Below are positions 27,116-36,463 of a stretch of 48,945 nucleotides of DNA, one piece after another. Numbering within the stretch: the stretch's first letter is position 1; each line of letters starts with the position of its first letter. A program made the translations under genes and the position numbers. The stretch spans positions 720,979 through 769,923 of the forward strand of contig NZ_JAPZVQ010000001.1 in NCBI RefSeq assembly GCF_027622945.1. The letters run 5' to 3'. The stretch comes from Glycomyces lechevalierae (GTDB taxonomy: Bacteria; Actinomycetota; Actinomycetes; Mycobacteriales; Micromonosporaceae). The notes beneath the pieces are model-generated. The model searched no databases. It was not told the DNA's origin and worked only from the letters and a program-made list of their open reading frames with translations.

Positions 27116-28032
27116 TGGCGCCGATGCTGCAGGTCGCGGGGCACGACATCGCCGTCTCGAGCCTCGACAAGGAACTGTTCCCCGACGACCACTTCATGAA
27201 GGGCGACATGCTGCTCCACTACAGCACCGTCGCCGACGCGATGGTCCCGCACCTGGCCGGACGCCCGCTCACGCTGCTGCGCTTCCCGCACGGGATCGGG
27301 ACGGAGGGGTTCTTCCAGAAGCACCCCACGGGCCGCCTGCCCGAGTGGGTGCGCACGGTCGAGGTCCCGCACCGGCGCACCACGGGAACCGACCACTATG
27401 TGGTGGGCGACGACGCCGCGACGCTGCTGTTCCTGGCGAACCTCTCCGCCATCGAGTTCCACATCTGGACGGCCACGGTCGACGACATCGAGCGGCCCGA
27501 CCGCCTTGTGGTCGACATCGACCCGCCCTCAGGCGTCCCGGTCGCGGTGCTCCGCTCGATCGCCCGGCGCGCCCGCGACCTGTTCACCGAGGTCGGCCTG
27601 ACGCCGTACCTGCAGGCGACGGGCGGGCGCGGCTACCACGTGGTCGCGCCGCTCGACCGCACCGCCGACTTCCCGTTCGTGCGCGCGCTCGCCGGGGACC
27701 TCGCCGACCGGCTGGCGGCCGCCGACCCCGACATGCTCACGACGGCGCAGCGCAAGAACCGCCGCGGCGACCGGATCTTCCTGGACGTCAACCGGAACGG
27801 CCACGGCCAGACCTTCGTCGCGCCGTACTCGCTGCGCGCCCGCCCCGGCGCGGCCGTCGCGACCCCGCTCGAGTGGAACGAGCTCGGCCGCTCCACGCCC
27901 AACGGCTACAACACCACCGCGATCAGCCGCCGCCTCGCCCGCAAGACCGACCCGTGGGCGAACATGGACGAGCACGCCGCCACCCCGGCCGAGGTGCGGA
28001 TTCGCCTGGACGCCTTGAACAACGACGCATAG
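27115..28032 (+). CDS. stand-alone LigD polymerase/primase module
   Basis: The 305-residue protein is an archaeo-eukaryotic-primase-type polymerase: SSLDKELFPDD, LTLLRFPHGIGTEGFFQKH, catalytic DID (Asp134, Asp136) in VVDIDPPSG, TGGRGYHVVAPL and FLDVNRNGHGQTFVAPYSLR. It fills gaps and adds ribonucleotides at breaks. The ATG overlaps the ligase TGA (TGATG), with GAGGGAG upstream. The gene order phosphoesterase-ligase-polymerase differs from the polymerase-phosphoesterase-ligase order of the fused mycobacterial protein. Confidence 0.95.
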   Translation: MAPMLQVAGHDIAVSSLDKELFPDDHFMKGDMLLHYSTVADAMVPHLAGRPLTLLRFPHGIGTEGFFQKHPTGRLPEWVRTVEVPHRRTTGTDHYVVGDDAATLLFLANLSAIEFHIWTATVDDIERPDRLVVDIDPPSGVPVAVLRSIARRARDLFTEVGLTPYLQATGGRGYHVVAPLDRTADFPFVRALAGDLADRLAAADPDMLTTAQRKNRRGDRIFLDVNRNGHGQTFVAPYSLRARPGAAVATPLEWNELGRSTPNGYNTTAISRRLARKTDPWANMDEHAATPAEVRIRLDALNNDA

Positions 28033-28035
28033 CCG

Positions 28036-28064
28036 GGGCCGCCGCGAGTGCTTCGCGGCGGCCC
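28036..28064. terminator. bidirectional hairpin
   Basis: GGGCCGCCGCGA (28036-28047) pairs with TCGCGGCGGCCC (28053-28064). It separates the convergent polymerase-module and MFS genes. Confidence 0.85.
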
Positions 28065-28072
28065 GATCAGCC

Positions 28073-29494
28073 TCAGTGGAGGGGATGGTTCGACGCGTGC
28101 GGCGCGTCGGCGGAGCGGCGCGGCGTGAGCACTCCCGCCACGATCGCGGCCACCGCGGCCGAGGCCGCCGCCACGGTGAACCCGTCCGTGAAGCCGTCCA
28201 AGGTGTGTCCGATGAGGCTCGCGGCCGCGACGCTCGAGACGACCGCCGCGCCGATCGAGGCGCCGAACTCGTGGAACGTGCTCACGATCCCCGAGGCCAC
28301 ACCCGCCTCCTCGTGCGCGACCTGGCCGAGCGCGGTCGCCGACGCGACGACGAACAGGGCACCGGCACCGGCCCCTCCGGCCGCGACGCCCGCCGTCACC
28401 GCTGCCGCGTTGATCCACAAGGCGGGCACCGCGAGACCGGCTGCGGCGACCAGGAACCCGGCCACCGCGAGCGGGCGCCCGCCGAACCTGGCGAGGAGCC
28501 GCCCGGTCAGGTTGGCGCCCACCATGGTCGCCAGCGCGACGGGCAGGAACAGCAGCCCGGTCTGGAGCGCGCCGTAGCCGAGGGCGTGCTGGAAGTAGAA
28601 GGTGCCCAGGAAGAATCCGGCGATCATGAGCGCCGTCGCCATGAGGATGAGGAAGGCTCCGGTGGCGACCGGACGGCGGGCGAGCAGGGCGAGGTTCATC
28701 AGCGGCGAGCGAGCGGTGCGCTGCCACAGGACGAACAGGCCGTAGCCGACGGCGGCGGCGAGCAGCAGCCAGCCCGTTTCGGCTGTCAGCCAGCCGCTTT
28801 CGCCCGCGTTGATGAGCGCGTAGATGAGGACGGCCGTGGAGGCGGTCACGAGCAGGGCGCCGAGCACGTCGAGCCGGGCTCGCGCGGCCGCCGCGGTCCG
28901 GCGCGGCAGCATGGCCGCGAGCGCGGCGGCGATCGCGAGGCCGATCGGGACGTTCACGTAGAACACCCAGGACCAGCCGGGGCCGCTGGTGAGGAGGCCG
29001 CCGAGGAGCACGCCGAGGGCCGCGCCGCCGCCGCCGAGGGCGGACCAGATACCGAGGGCCTTGTGCCGTTCCGCGCCGTCGAAGAGCGTGACCACCAAGG
29101 AGAGTGCGGCGGGCGACATGAGCGCGGCGCCCACGCCTTGGGCGATGCGGCCGCCGACGAGGAGTTCGGCGGAGCCGGCGAGGCCGGCGGTGAGGGACGC
29201 GGCGGTGAAGAGCAGGAGGCCGGTGAGGACGACGCCCTTGGCGCCGACGAGGTCGGCGATGCGGCCGCCGAGGAGCATGAGGCCGCCGAAGGCGAGGGTG
29301 TAGGCGCTCACGGTCCAGGTCAGGGCTTCGCGGCTGAGGCCGAGGTCGGCTTCCATGTGCGGCAGCGCGATCGCCACGACGGTGACGTCGAGGATGAGCA
29401 TGAGCTGGGCGACTCCGAGGAGTGCGAGGAGTTTCCAGCGCTGGGGGTGCGGGGCCGCGGGTGCGGCCGGTTCGTGGGTCTGGGTCTCGGTCAT
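28073..29494 (-). CDS. MFS multidrug exporter (DHA2-type, 14 transmembrane segments)
   Basis: The 473-residue membrane protein opens with LLALLGVAQLMLILDVTVVAIALP, the DHA2 motif C-like region, contains LGGRIADLVGAKG (motif A) and a mid-protein pair of extra helices, as in 14-helix drug:proton antiporters such as EmrB/QacA relatives. The ATG at 29494 follows GGAGGG. It is divergent from the TetR gene across 90 bases full of inverted half sites, so expression is likely induced by an exported toxic ligand. Substrate unknown. Confidence 0.92.
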   Translation of the reverse strand: MTETQTHEPAAPAAPHPQRWKLLALLGVAQLMLILDVTVVAIALPHMEADLGLSREALTWTVSAYTLAFGGLMLLGGRIADLVGAKGVVLTGLLLFTAASLTAGLAGSAELLVGGRIAQGVGAALMSPAALSLVVTLFDGAERHKALGIWSALGGGGAALGVLLGGLLTSGPGWSWVFYVNVPIGLAIAAALAAMLPRRTAAAARARLDVLGALLVTASTAVLIYALINAGESGWLTAETGWLLLAAAVGYGLFVLWQRTARSPLMNLALLARRPVATGAFLILMATALMIAGFFLGTFYFQHALGYGALQTGLLFLPVALATMVGANLTGRLLARFGGRPLAVAGFLVAAAGLAVPALWINAAAVTAGVAAGGAGAGALFVVASATALGQVAHEEAGVASGIVSTFHEFGASIGAAVVSSVAAASLIGHTLDGFTDGFTVAAASAAVAAIVAGVLTPRRSADAPHASNHPLH

Positions 29495-29527
29495 GATGCC
29501 CTCCGGGCATTAAGTCGTATGTTGGAG

Positions 29528-29578
29528 TACGAGTTATAACCGAGAGCTTAACTCGTATACTCCCGTACGAGATAAACT
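29528..29578. promoter_or_regulatory. TetR operator array and leaderless promoter
   Basis: TACGAGTTA (29528-29536) and TAACTCGTA (29549-29557) form a perfect 9-base inverted repeat with centres 21 bases apart. CTCGTA (29552-29557) and TACGAG (29566-29571) form a second overlapping repeat, so the same half site is used at least three times. TAAACT (29573-29578) ends six bases before the TetR ATG, consistent with a leaderless mRNA. Confidence 0.7.
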
Positions 29579-29584
29579 GGGGTC

Positions 29585-30169
29585 ATGGCTTCTCAGACCC
29601 GCCCGCGCCGCCGCGCCGACGCCGAGCGCAGCATCGCCCGCATCGTGGCCGCCGCCCGCGCCTGCCTCAGCGAGAACCCCGACGCCACGATCGAGGCGAT
29701 CGCGGCCGAGGCGGGGGTGGGGCGCATGACCCTCTACGGCCACTTCAAGACCCGGGCCGAACTCGTGGACGCGGCGCTCGCGGACGCACTCGAAGTGGGG
29801 GACGCGAAGCTGGCCGGGATCGATCTCTCCGGCGACCCGACGGAGGCGCTGGGCCGGCTCCTCGCCTCGAGTTGGGACCTCGTGGCCGAGTCGGCCGCGC
29901 TGCTCGAAGCGGCCCAGGGCCTGCTGCCCGCGGGCCGCCTCCGCGAACTCCACGCCTCGCCCGCGAAGCGGATGGAGGACCTCATCCGGCGGGGCCAGCG
30001 CGAGGGCGCGTTCCGCACCGACCTGCCGCTCCCGTGGCTGGTCAGTGCGGTGCATTACCTGCTGCACGGCGCGGCGGAGCAGTTGCGCGCGGGGAATCTG
30101 ACCGAGGCGAACGTGGGCCGCGTGGCGACCGAGACCGTGCAGTCGGTGCTGCGCGGCCCCGCGACCTGA
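29585..30169 (+). CDS. TetR/AcrR-family regulator
   Basis: The 194-residue protein has a DNA-binding helix-turn-helix (about 15-60; TIEAIAAEAGVGRMTLYGHF) and a variable helical ligand domain. It is probably the repressor of itself and the divergent MFS exporter, through the operator array between them. The start has no ribosome-binding site and lies six bases after a TANNNT box. Its last codons form part of a terminator hairpin. Confidence 0.92.
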   Translation: MASQTRPRRRADAERSIARIVAAARACLSENPDATIEAIAAEAGVGRMTLYGHFKTRAELVDAALADALEVGDAKLAGIDLSGDPTEALGRLLASSWDLVAESAALLEAAQGLLPAGRLRELHASPAKRMEDLIRRGQREGAFRTDLPLPWLVSAVHYLLHGAAEQLRAGNLTEANVGRVATETVQSVLRGPAT

Positions 30170-30183
30170 GCCGCGGGGCCGCG
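30152..30183. terminator. hairpin overlapping the TetR 3' end
   Basis: CGCGGCCCCGCG (30152-30163) pairs perfectly with 30172-30183. It spans the TetR stop codon and serves the convergent aldo/keto reductase operon too. Confidence 0.85.
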
Positions 30184-30189
30184 TGCGGT

Positions 30190-31215
<1,026 letters not shown>

Positions 31216-31608
31216 TCAGTGCGCGGGCGTGCGCCCGTACTGCTGGTCGGTGACGGCTTCGGCCCAGGTGACGTCGTCGCCCTCCCACATCGCGAGGTGG
31301 GCCATGAACTGGTCGCCGACCGCGCCGTGCCAGTGCTCCTCGTCCGGTGGCGTCCACACGGTGTCGCCTTGGCGCGCTTCGATGATCCGGCCGTCGCGGG
31401 TGCCGACGAGCGCGATGCCCGAGACGATGTGGAGGGTCTGGCCGAGGCGGTGGCGGTGCCAGTGCGTGCGGGCGCCGGGGGTGAACCGGACGAGGCTCGC
31501 GCGCAGACGCGAGGGCGCGGCGCCGGCGCAGATCGGGCTGATGTAGACCGAGCCGGTGAACCAGTCGGCCGGGCCGGTGGCGGTGGGCTGCTGCTCGATG
31601 AGTTCCAT
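31216..31608 (-). CDS. cupin-domain protein
   Basis: The 130-residue single-domain cupin carries the metal-binding motifs HWHRHRLGQTLHIVSG (three His) and the second motif with HWHGA. Such small cupins bind a metal and often act as isomerases or quench reactive quinones and aldehydes; the substrate is unknown. The ATG follows AAGGAG by eight bases. It lies 13 bases after the alcohol dehydrogenase and 27 bases before the aldo/keto reductase, so the three are co-transcribed. Confidence 0.9.
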   Translation of the reverse strand: MELIEQQPTATGPADWFTGSVYISPICAGAAPSRLRASLVRFTPGARTHWHRHRLGQTLHIVSGIALVGTRDGRIIEARQGDTVWTPPDEEHWHGAVGDQFMAHLAMWEGDDVTWAEAVTDQQYGRTPAH

Positions 31609-31621
31609 GGTCTCGGCTCCT

Positions 31622-32665
31622 TCACATCCGGATCATGACCTTGAGGGCCTCGCGGGCGTCCATGGCCGCGTATCCGGCCGGGACCTCGTCGATGCCGATG
31701 GTGCGGTCGAAGACCTTGCCGGGGTCGACGCTGCCGTCGAGGACGGCCGGGAGCAGTTGCTCGATGTAGCCGCGCACGGGCGCGGGTCCGCCGGTCAGGG
31801 TCAGGTTGCGGCCGAAGAACGGCCAGCCGATCTGGGCGTCCGCGTACTGCGGCACGCCGACGCGGGAGACCGTGCCGCCGTCGCGGACGATCCCGAGGGA
31901 CTGCTCGTAGGCGGGCAGGTGGCCCACGGCCTCGAGGACCTTGCGGACCCCGCGGCCGCCGGTCAGCTCGCGGACCTTGGCGATGCCTTCGTCGCCGCGT
32001 TCGGCGACCACGTCGGTGGCGCCGTACTCGCGCCCGAGGTCGGTGCGGGCCTTGTGGCGTCCCATGAGGATGATCTGCTCGGCACCGAGCTGCTTGGCGG
32101 CGAGCACGGCCATGAGCCCGACAGCGCCGTCGCCGACGACGGCGACCGTGTCGCCCTCGCCCACGCGGGCGGTGCGGGCGGCGTGCCAGCCGGTGCCGTA
32201 CACGTCCGAGAGCGTGAGCAGCGAGGCCAGGTGCGCGGAGTCCTCGCCGATCCCGGGCACGGCCACGAGCGTGCCGTCGGCCTGCGGGACGCGGACCGCT
32301 TCGGCCTGGCCGCCTTGGGTGCCGATGCCGGGGTCGTTCCAGAAGCCGCCGTGCAGGCACGAGGTATGCAGGCCCTCGCGGCAGAACTCACACGTGCCGT
32401 CCGAGACCGCGAAGGGAGCGATCACGAAGTCGCCCTTGCGGATCGAGCTCACCTCGGAGCCGGTGTCCTCGACGACGCCGACGAACTCGTGGCCCATCGT
32501 GGTGCCTTCGGGCGTGGCCGGGAGCGAGTGGTACGGGTGCAGGTCGGACCCGCAGATGCACGAGCGAACGACCCGCACGATCGCGTCGGTGGGTGCTTTG
32601 AGGACGGGATCGGGGACCTCCTCGACGCGGACGTCCCCTGCGGCGTACATGAATGCGGCCTTCAT
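31622..32665 (-). CDS. zinc-dependent alcohol dehydrogenase (MDR family)
   Basis: The 347-residue protein has the catalytic zinc site CICGSDLHPYHS and GHEFVGVVED, a structural-zinc Cys cluster (GTCEFCREGLHTSCLHGG), and the Rossmann motif VAVVGDGAVGLMAV followed by LMGRH, suggesting NADP(H). The ATG at 32665 follows AGGAAGGAC; the reading frame is open further upstream without conserved sequence. It oxidises or reduces an alcohol/aldehyde pair and heads the dehydrogenase-cupin-reductase operon. Confidence 0.94.
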   Translation of the reverse strand: MKAAFMYAAGDVRVEEVPDPVLKAPTDAIVRVVRSCICGSDLHPYHSLPATPEGTTMGHEFVGVVEDTGSEVSSIRKGDFVIAPFAVSDGTCEFCREGLHTSCLHGGFWNDPGIGTQGGQAEAVRVPQADGTLVAVPGIGEDSAHLASLLTLSDVYGTGWHAARTARVGEGDTVAVVGDGAVGLMAVLAAKQLGAEQIILMGRHKARTDLGREYGATDVVAERGDEGIAKVRELTGGRGVRKVLEAVGHLPAYEQSLGIVRDGGTVSRVGVPQYADAQIGWPFFGRNLTLTGGPAPVRGYIEQLLPAVLDGSVDPGKVFDRTIGIDEVPAGYAAMDAREALKVMIRM

Positions 32666-32756
32666 CGTTGCGCTGTCCTTCCTGGTGGATCGGTCGGTCT
32701 CGACGCTAATCGCGATCCGGCCGCCCCGGGAGGGACTGGCGTTACCCCCATGGGCC

Positions 32757-33641
32757 TCACGTTCGGCGAGTCGTGATTCCATCCGTGTCGGCGGGCGCGT
32801 CCGTGGCGGCGAGGCTGCCCAGCAGGGCGAGGCGCTCGGCGCTGGGCGACCCGGCCTCGGCGGTGTAGGCCGTCATGCGCAGCTCGGGGCTCGCGGGGAG
32901 CTCCATGGTCTCGTACGTCAGCTCGAGGTCGCCCACGTCCGGGTGGTGGAGGCGCTTCAACCCGCTGCGGTGGAAGCGCACGTCGTGCGCGGCCCAGCGG
33001 ACGCGGAAGTCCTCGGAGCGGGTCACGAGCTCGCCGATGTGGTCGGTGAGGGACTTGTCGTGCGGGTACTGACCGGCGATCGACCGCATCGAGGCCACGA
33101 TCTGGTCGGCGACCAGCGTCCACTCGGGCCAGAACGTGCGGGCCGCCGGGTCCAGGAACAGGAACCGGCCGGTGTTGCCGCGCGCCGCGGCGCTCTCGAG
33201 CACCGGCTTGTACAGGGCCCGGCCGAGGGCGTTGGCCGCGACGATGTCGCCGGCGCGGTTCTGGACGGTGACGGCCGCGCCCGTGACGGCGTCGATGAAC
33301 TGCTGCAGCCCGGGGCGGACCTTCGCTTCGGCGGACTGCTCGCGGCGCTTGCGGGCGCCGGGCCCGGCGGCGTGGGCGAGGTCGTGGAGGTAGGCGGTCT
33401 CGGCCTCGTCCAACTGCAGCGCCCGCGCGAGGGCGTCCAGCACCTCCGGGGAGACGCCGCGCAGGTCGCCTCTCTCCATGCGCACGTAGTAGTCCACGCT
33501 CACCCCGGCCAGGAACGCGACCTCTTCACGGCGCAGCCCCGGCACGCGGCGGCGGCCCGATCCGAAGATCCCGGCCTTGTCCGGGGTGACCCTGTCGCGC
33601 CGTGACCTGAGGAATTCCGCTGCGTCCTGCCGTCGATCCAT
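32757..33641 (-). CDS. XRE-type regulator with MmyB-like ligand domain
   Basis: The 294-residue protein has an N-terminal helix-turn-helix (about 15-85; VPGLRREEVAFLAGVSVDYYVRMERG) and a PAS-like MmyB sensor domain (about 105-275; NRAGDIVAANALGRALY, HDVRFHRSGLKRLHHPDVGDL). This architecture is widespread in actinomycetes upstream of dehydrogenases and reductases responding to electrophiles. It is 91 bases upstream of and on the same strand as the alcohol dehydrogenase operon. The start is ambiguous: ATG at 33641 or in-frame GTG at 33650; neither has a clear ribosome-binding site. Confidence 0.9.
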   Translation of the reverse strand: MDRRQDAAEFLRSRRDRVTPDKAGIFGSGRRRVPGLRREEVAFLAGVSVDYYVRMERGDLRGVSPEVLDALARALQLDEAETAYLHDLAHAAGPGARKRREQSAEAKVRPGLQQFIDAVTGAAVTVQNRAGDIVAANALGRALYKPVLESAAARGNTGRFLFLDPAARTFWPEWTLVADQIVASMRSIAGQYPHDKSLTDHIGELVTRSEDFRVRWAAHDVRFHRSGLKRLHHPDVGDLELTYETMELPASPELRMTAYTAEAGSPSAERLALLGSLAATDAPADTDGITTRRT

Positions 33642-33681
33642 GCGGTCCACGGTACGTCCGGGACGGGGCCCGAAAGGGGTA

Positions 33682-33694
33682 CTGGTATTACCAG
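33682..33694. promoter_or_regulatory. palindrome before the XRE regulator
   Basis: CTGGTATTACCAG is a perfect 13-base inverted repeat (6+1+6), 41 bases upstream of the XRE start. It contains the minus-strand TAATAC box, so a bound regulator would block this promoter. The rest of the 179-base gap up to 33820 shows nothing else clear. Confidence 0.5.
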
Positions 33695-33820
33695 GGAACC
33701 GTCGTTGCGGCGAAAGCGGCGGCGGAGCGGGATGGAGCAGGATCGGCTGGTGCGCCGCCGTCCGCACGGCCGCCGGGAACGCGGGTACCCGTAGCGGGGT
33801 TTTCGGGGTGGCCGGGCCCG

Positions 33821-34645
33821 TCACGGGTCGCGGTCGAGGAACGGCATCACGACGGCCGCGAGCGGACCCGCGGCGGTGTAGGTGGCGTCGTGAGGGCTGC
33901 CGGGGACGACCGCGAGCTCGCCGTGCCGCAGCAGGCGGGCGGCCCGTTCGGCCCACTCGCTGGAGGAGACGGCTTCATGCTCGCCGCGGGTGACCAGGGT
34001 GGGCGCCTCGACCGCGGGCAGCTTCTCCTCGATCGGGTCGCGGAGCGCCGCACGGAAAGTGCGCACCGCCCGGACGAGCCCGGCGTCGGCGAGGTCGCGC
34101 ATGAGGATCGGGAACTGGCCGGGATCCTCACGGTGGAGGCCCCGCAGCCAGCGCAGCGCCTGGCGCGGCATGCTGCGCGCCTCCGGATCCATGGTGGGGC
34201 CCGCCAGGACCAGTCTGCGGACGAGTTCGGGGTGGCGGGCGGCGAGGTCGACGGCGATCTGGGTGCCGAAGGAGTTGCCGAGGAGGTCGGCGGGCGCGTT
34301 GCCGCTGGCCTTGAGCCATTCGGCGAGCCGTTCGGCGAGCGCGGGGACGTCGAGGATCGCGTCCGGGTGCTCACTGAGTCCGAACCCGGGCAGGTCGACC
34401 GCGCGGACGGGGTACCGCGCGGCGAGGAGCGCGCCGACCGGCATGAGGTAGCGGTGCGAGACCGCCAGGCCGTGCACGAGCACGACCGGGGTGACCCCGA
34501 TCGGCGCGTCGCGCGATTCGCGCGAGTGGACCTGGAGTCCGCGGACGTTGGTCCAGCGGCTCGTGAAGCGCGCGTCGGGCTCGGGCGCGCGGGCCGCCAG
34601 CGCGTGCTTCGCGCGCATGGCCTGCCAATCCCATGGTCCTCGCAA
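33821..34645 (-). CDS. alpha/beta-hydrolase
   Basis: The 274-residue protein has the oxyanion strand PVVLVHGLAVSHRY, the nucleophile elbow LLGNSFGTQ (Ser), a lid region, and the His loop SPHDATYT; the acid probably is in the EHEAVSS region. Members of this fold cleave esters, lactones or C-C bonds; no specific function is visible. The start is a TTG at 34645 supported by a strong AAGGAGA six bases upstream. It stands alone on its transcript. Confidence 0.87.
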   Translation of the reverse strand: MRGPWDWQAMRAKHALAARAPEPDARFTSRWTNVRGLQVHSRESRDAPIGVTPVVLVHGLAVSHRYLMPVGALLAARYPVRAVDLPGFGLSEHPDAILDVPALAERLAEWLKASGNAPADLLGNSFGTQIAVDLAARHPELVRRLVLAGPTMDPEARSMPRQALRWLRGLHREDPGQFPILMRDLADAGLVRAVRTFRAALRDPIEEKLPAVEAPTLVTRGEHEAVSSSEWAERAARLLRHGELAVVPGSPHDATYTAAGPLAAVVMPFLDRDP

Positions 34646-34746
34646 GCTCGTCTCCTTCGCTCGGCGGCAGCGGCCCGCGATTACCCTCCGACCAGGGCGC
34701 TGAAACCGGCCGCGGGCGGGGCCCGTCCGCGGTCGGTCGGCGCGGC

Positions 34747-35193
34747 TCAGGTCGTGACGCCGCGGGTGCCCCGCGAGAACACGAGGCCGAGTCCGACCAT
34801 CGCGACGCCGAGGATCAGGTGGAGCCAGTTGTCGGCCTCGTTGAACGGCACGAAGTTCGCCGTCGAGTCGAGGTCGACCAGCAGGCCGTAGATCCAGAGC
34901 ACGAGGTAGATCGCGCCGCCCACGAGCAGGAACGCGACCGAGCCGCCCGCGGTGCGGGCCATGACGAGGCCGACGACCCCGAACAGCAGGTGCACGATGT
35001 TGTGCAGCACGGACACCCCGAAGACGCCCAGGAGCATCGCGTCCGAATGATGGCCCGCGAACGTCATGGTGTCGAAATCGGTCGTGATGCCCGGGATGAA
35101 CCCGAGGATTCCGACGAGCAGGAAGACGAGGGCGATCGCCATCGTCACGGTCTGCACGGGCGTGCGCGTGCGGGGCATTGATGATTGAGACAT
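34747..35193 (-). CDS. DUF4383 membrane protein
   Basis: The 148-residue protein has four transmembrane segments (AIALVFLLVGILGFI, GVSVLHNIVHLLFGVVGLVM, VAFLLVGGAIYLVLWIYG, LHLILGVAMVGLGLVF) and the two His-bearing helix starts (VLHNIVHL, NWLHLILG) of the DUF4383 family, common and uncharacterised in actinobacteria. The ATG follows GGGAGG by seven bases. No neighbour suggests its role. Confidence 0.9.
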   Translation of the reverse strand: MSQSSMPRTRTPVQTVTMAIALVFLLVGILGFIPGITTDFDTMTFAGHHSDAMLLGVFGVSVLHNIVHLLFGVVGLVMARTAGGSVAFLLVGGAIYLVLWIYGLLVDLDSTANFVPFNEADNWLHLILGVAMVGLGLVFSRGTRGVTT

Positions 35194-35293
35194 TTCGGGC
35201 CTCCCTTTCCGGTGGCCGGAAGGAAATACCCGTTCAGCGCTCTTTCCAAGCCCCGACGCCTGGCACGGGCCCGCGCCCTGCTCCGAAGGGGAC

Positions 35294-35361
35294 GCGGGCG
35301 CGCCTCGGTTTCGGTCGTTCGGGCACGATCACCGCAGGCGCGCCCGCCGCGACCGAACCCG
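35294..35361. repeat. two interlocked inverted repeats (pseudoknot order)
   Basis: Arm A GCGGGCGCGCCT (35294-35305) is perfectly complementary to A' (35336-35347). Arm B CGGTTTCGGTCG (35306-35317), directly adjoining A, matches B' (35350-35361) in 11 of 12 positions. The order A-B-A'-B' cannot form two nested hairpins; the two stems cross. It lies in the 195-base gap between the GlxA-type gene end and the DUF4383 start, both on the minus strand, so it is in the 3' end of one transcript. It may be a terminator, but the crossing is odd. Confidence 0.65.
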
Positions 35362-35388
35362 ACACTCGGCTCGGACGGGCTCCCGCCT

Positions 35389-36366
35389 TCACACTCGCGA
35401 CGCGGCGCGGCGGTGGAGGCGGCGGTGGGTCGAGGGCGTGGTGTCGAGGTGCTCGAGGAAGGCCGTGCGCAGCGTCTCGGTGGAGCCGAATCCGCAGCGC
35501 CGCGCGACCGCGGCCAGGGGCAGCTCGCTCGTCTCGAGCAGCCGGGCGGCGGCCTCGGTGCGGACCATGCGCACGTACCGGCCCGGGGTCGTGCCCACGT
35601 GGGCCGCGAACAGCCGCGCGAGCTGCCGGGCGCTCACCCCGGCCCGGGCGGCGAGGGCCGCCGTGGAGAGGTCCGCGCCCGGATGCGCGACCGCGTGCGC
35701 GGCGAGGTCGCGCACGATCCGGTGCTCGGGCGGCGGCGCGGCGAGGAACGTGCTGATCTGCGCCTGGTTGCTGGGGCGCTGCAGGTAGGTCACCAGGCGG
35801 CGGGCCGCCTCCCTCGCGAGCGAGGCCCCTTCGTCCTCTTCCACGAACGCCAGCGCGAGGTCGAGCGCGCTGGTGACGCCGGCGGCGGTCGCGATGCGGC
35901 CGTCGCGGATGAACAGCGGCCCCGCGTCCACTTCGACCAGCGGGTACTGGGCGGCGAGCAGGTCCGCGTAGGCCCAGTGGGTCGTGGCGCGGCGCCCGTT
36001 CAGCAGCCCGGCCGCGGCGAGGACCGTCGCGCCGGTGCACACCGAGGCGACGCGGCGGCTCAGGTGGGCCAGGCGCCGGACCTGGGCGGTGAGCCGCGGG
36101 TCGGCGGCGGCGGCCTCGTGGGTCCGGCCGCCCGCGACGAGAATCGTGTCGAGCGGGCCGCGAACCTGGTCGAGCCGGAGGTCGGCGAGGAGCCGCAGCC
36201 CGGACTGGCAGCGGATCTCGCCGCCGTCGGCGCCGGCGAGTTCGATCGTGTAGCCGCGCTCGGCGCCGAGCCGGTTCGCGGCGTCGAACACGTCTGCGGG
36301 CGAGGCGATGTCGAGCATTTCGGCTCCGGGGTAGCCGACGATGACCATGCGCCGCGGTTCGAGCAT
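35389..36366 (-). CDS. GlxA-type regulator (DJ-1/PfpI sensor + AraC DNA-binding domain)
   Basis: The 325-residue protein has an N-terminal DJ-1/PfpI domain (about 7-180; IVGYPGAEMLDIASPADVF, VASVCTGATVLAAAG with Cys in the nucleophile elbow) and a C-terminal double helix-turn-helix (about 225-320; LAARAGVSARQLARLFAAH, AVARRCGFGSTETLRTAFLEH). Such regulators sense small amide- or nitrile-like compounds in some cases. The ATG at 36366 lies seven bases after TAGCCT with no ribosome-binding site, suggesting a leaderless mRNA; ATG 36348 is the alternative. It is divergent from a DJ-1 enzyme gene that shares its sensor fold. Confidence 0.92.
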   Translation of the reverse strand: MLEPRRMVIVGYPGAEMLDIASPADVFDAANRLGAERGYTIELAGADGGEIRCQSGLRLLADLRLDQVRGPLDTILVAGGRTHEAAAADPRLTAQVRRLAHLSRRVASVCTGATVLAAAGLLNGRRATTHWAYADLLAAQYPLVEVDAGPLFIRDGRIATAAGVTSALDLALAFVEEDEGASLAREAARRLVTYLQRPSNQAQISTFLAAPPPEHRIVRDLAAHAVAHPGADLSTAALAARAGVSARQLARLFAAHVGTTPGRYVRMVRTEAAARLLETSELPLAAVARRCGFGSTETLRTAFLEHLDTTPSTHRRLHRRAASRV

Positions 36367-36463
36367 GAGGGCGAGGCTAGCAGGGCGGGTCGGTTCGACG
36401 CGGTTCGCAGGTTTTCGGACATCGAGGCGCTGCGATCGCTCGGGCCGCTGGAGGCTCGTGGGC

